Shown here in pieces: positions 63,959 to 64,000 of a DNA stretch of 64,000 nt (its first letter is position 1; each line of letters opens with the position of its first letter). Made by a program: the position numbers and the translations under genes. The DNA comes from Cardiocondyla obscurior. Lineage: Eukaryota; Arthropoda; Insecta; Hymenoptera; Formicidae. The stretch spans positions 3,908,501 to 3,972,500 of the forward strand of contig NC_091881.1 of assembly GCF_019399895.1 (NCBI RefSeq), in the 5' to 3' direction. The notes under the pieces were generated by a model. That model was not told the DNA's origin, ran no database searches, and was given only the letters and a program-made list of their open reading frames with translations.

Positions 63959-64000
63959 ATTCCGGAGAAGCTGAAACGAGACATTGAACAGACCTTGGTC

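Larger units (their letters stand above)
54977..64000 (-). other. Upstream intron of the pannier-like gene, continuing past the window
   Basis: Minus-strand sequence upstream of the C-finger exon. I searched it by eye for the N-terminal GATA finger (CVNC...LWRR...CNACGLY on the minus strand) and did not find one, so at least 9 kb of intron or alternative promoter region lies here. It holds AGATAAG-type sites at 55,849 and 57,333, a G-rich quadruplex candidate at 57,510-57,537, poly-pyrimidine tracts around 58,561-58,610, and a CGCT microsatellite at 63,935-63,958. Its long plus-strand open frames (for example 58,180-58,902 and 62,909-63,523) are rich in Arg or Phe and have no recognisable domain. 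Confidence 0.6.

Overview
This is a eukaryotic nuclear window. Supported coding exons are split by long introns with GT/AG boundaries, and most of the sequence is gene-poor DNA with long poly-A/poly-T runs, GA/CT microsatellites and a CpG-rich mosaic of GC-rich and AT-rich patches. The one recognisable gene is a GATA-type zinc-finger factor of the pannier (GATA4/5/6-like) class, closest in its visible residues to insect Pannier. An insect is therefore likely. The abundant, undepleted CpG suggests a hymenopteran such as an ant, but that is inference from composition and not a species call. I see no bacterial, plasmid, phage or CRISPR content.

Layout. From 1 to about 20,000 no gene can be supported. 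Between about 11.9 and 24.4 kb the E-box heptamer GCAGGTG is unusually frequent, and one 19-bp sequence containing it occurs twice 523 bp apart, so this stretch is a candidate cis-regulatory region. From 21.1 to 22.4 kb the plus strand holds a chain of five exon-like segments with good splice signals. They include a duplicated exon pair and can be read as one open frame of about 124 codons. I do not recognise the product; it may be a lineage-specific gene or a spliced non-coding RNA. From 22.4 to 43.7 kb I see only low-complexity tracts, a 34-bp tandem repeat, a TTTAA microsatellite and a G-rich tract able to form a quadruplex.

From about 43.7 to beyond 64 kb the minus strand carries the 3' part of the pannier-like gene. 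The C-terminal zinc-finger exon is at 54,851-54,976. The exon with the basic tail after the finger is at 44,724-44,913, and a His/Ser/Pro-rich exon is at 44,190-44,392. All exon phases match. The terminal exon is uncertain: either a short exon near 43.7 kb or read-through of the last donor. The amino-terminal finger and the start codon are not in the window, so transcription must enter from beyond 64,000 unless a promoter lies in the 9-kb upstream intron. The two long introns contain simple repeats, a few AGATAAG sites, a perfect 11-bp-arm inverted repeat and a second G-rich quadruplex candidate.

How it fits together. Pannier proteins are known in Drosophila to bind GATA sites, pattern dorsal tissue and heart, and act with proneural bHLH factors that bind GCAGGTG-like E-boxes. 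The E-box-dense DNA 20-32 kb downstream of this gene could be a distal regulatory region, but that link is inference. Most long open frames in the window are chance readings through GC-rich or homopolymeric DNA and were left out.
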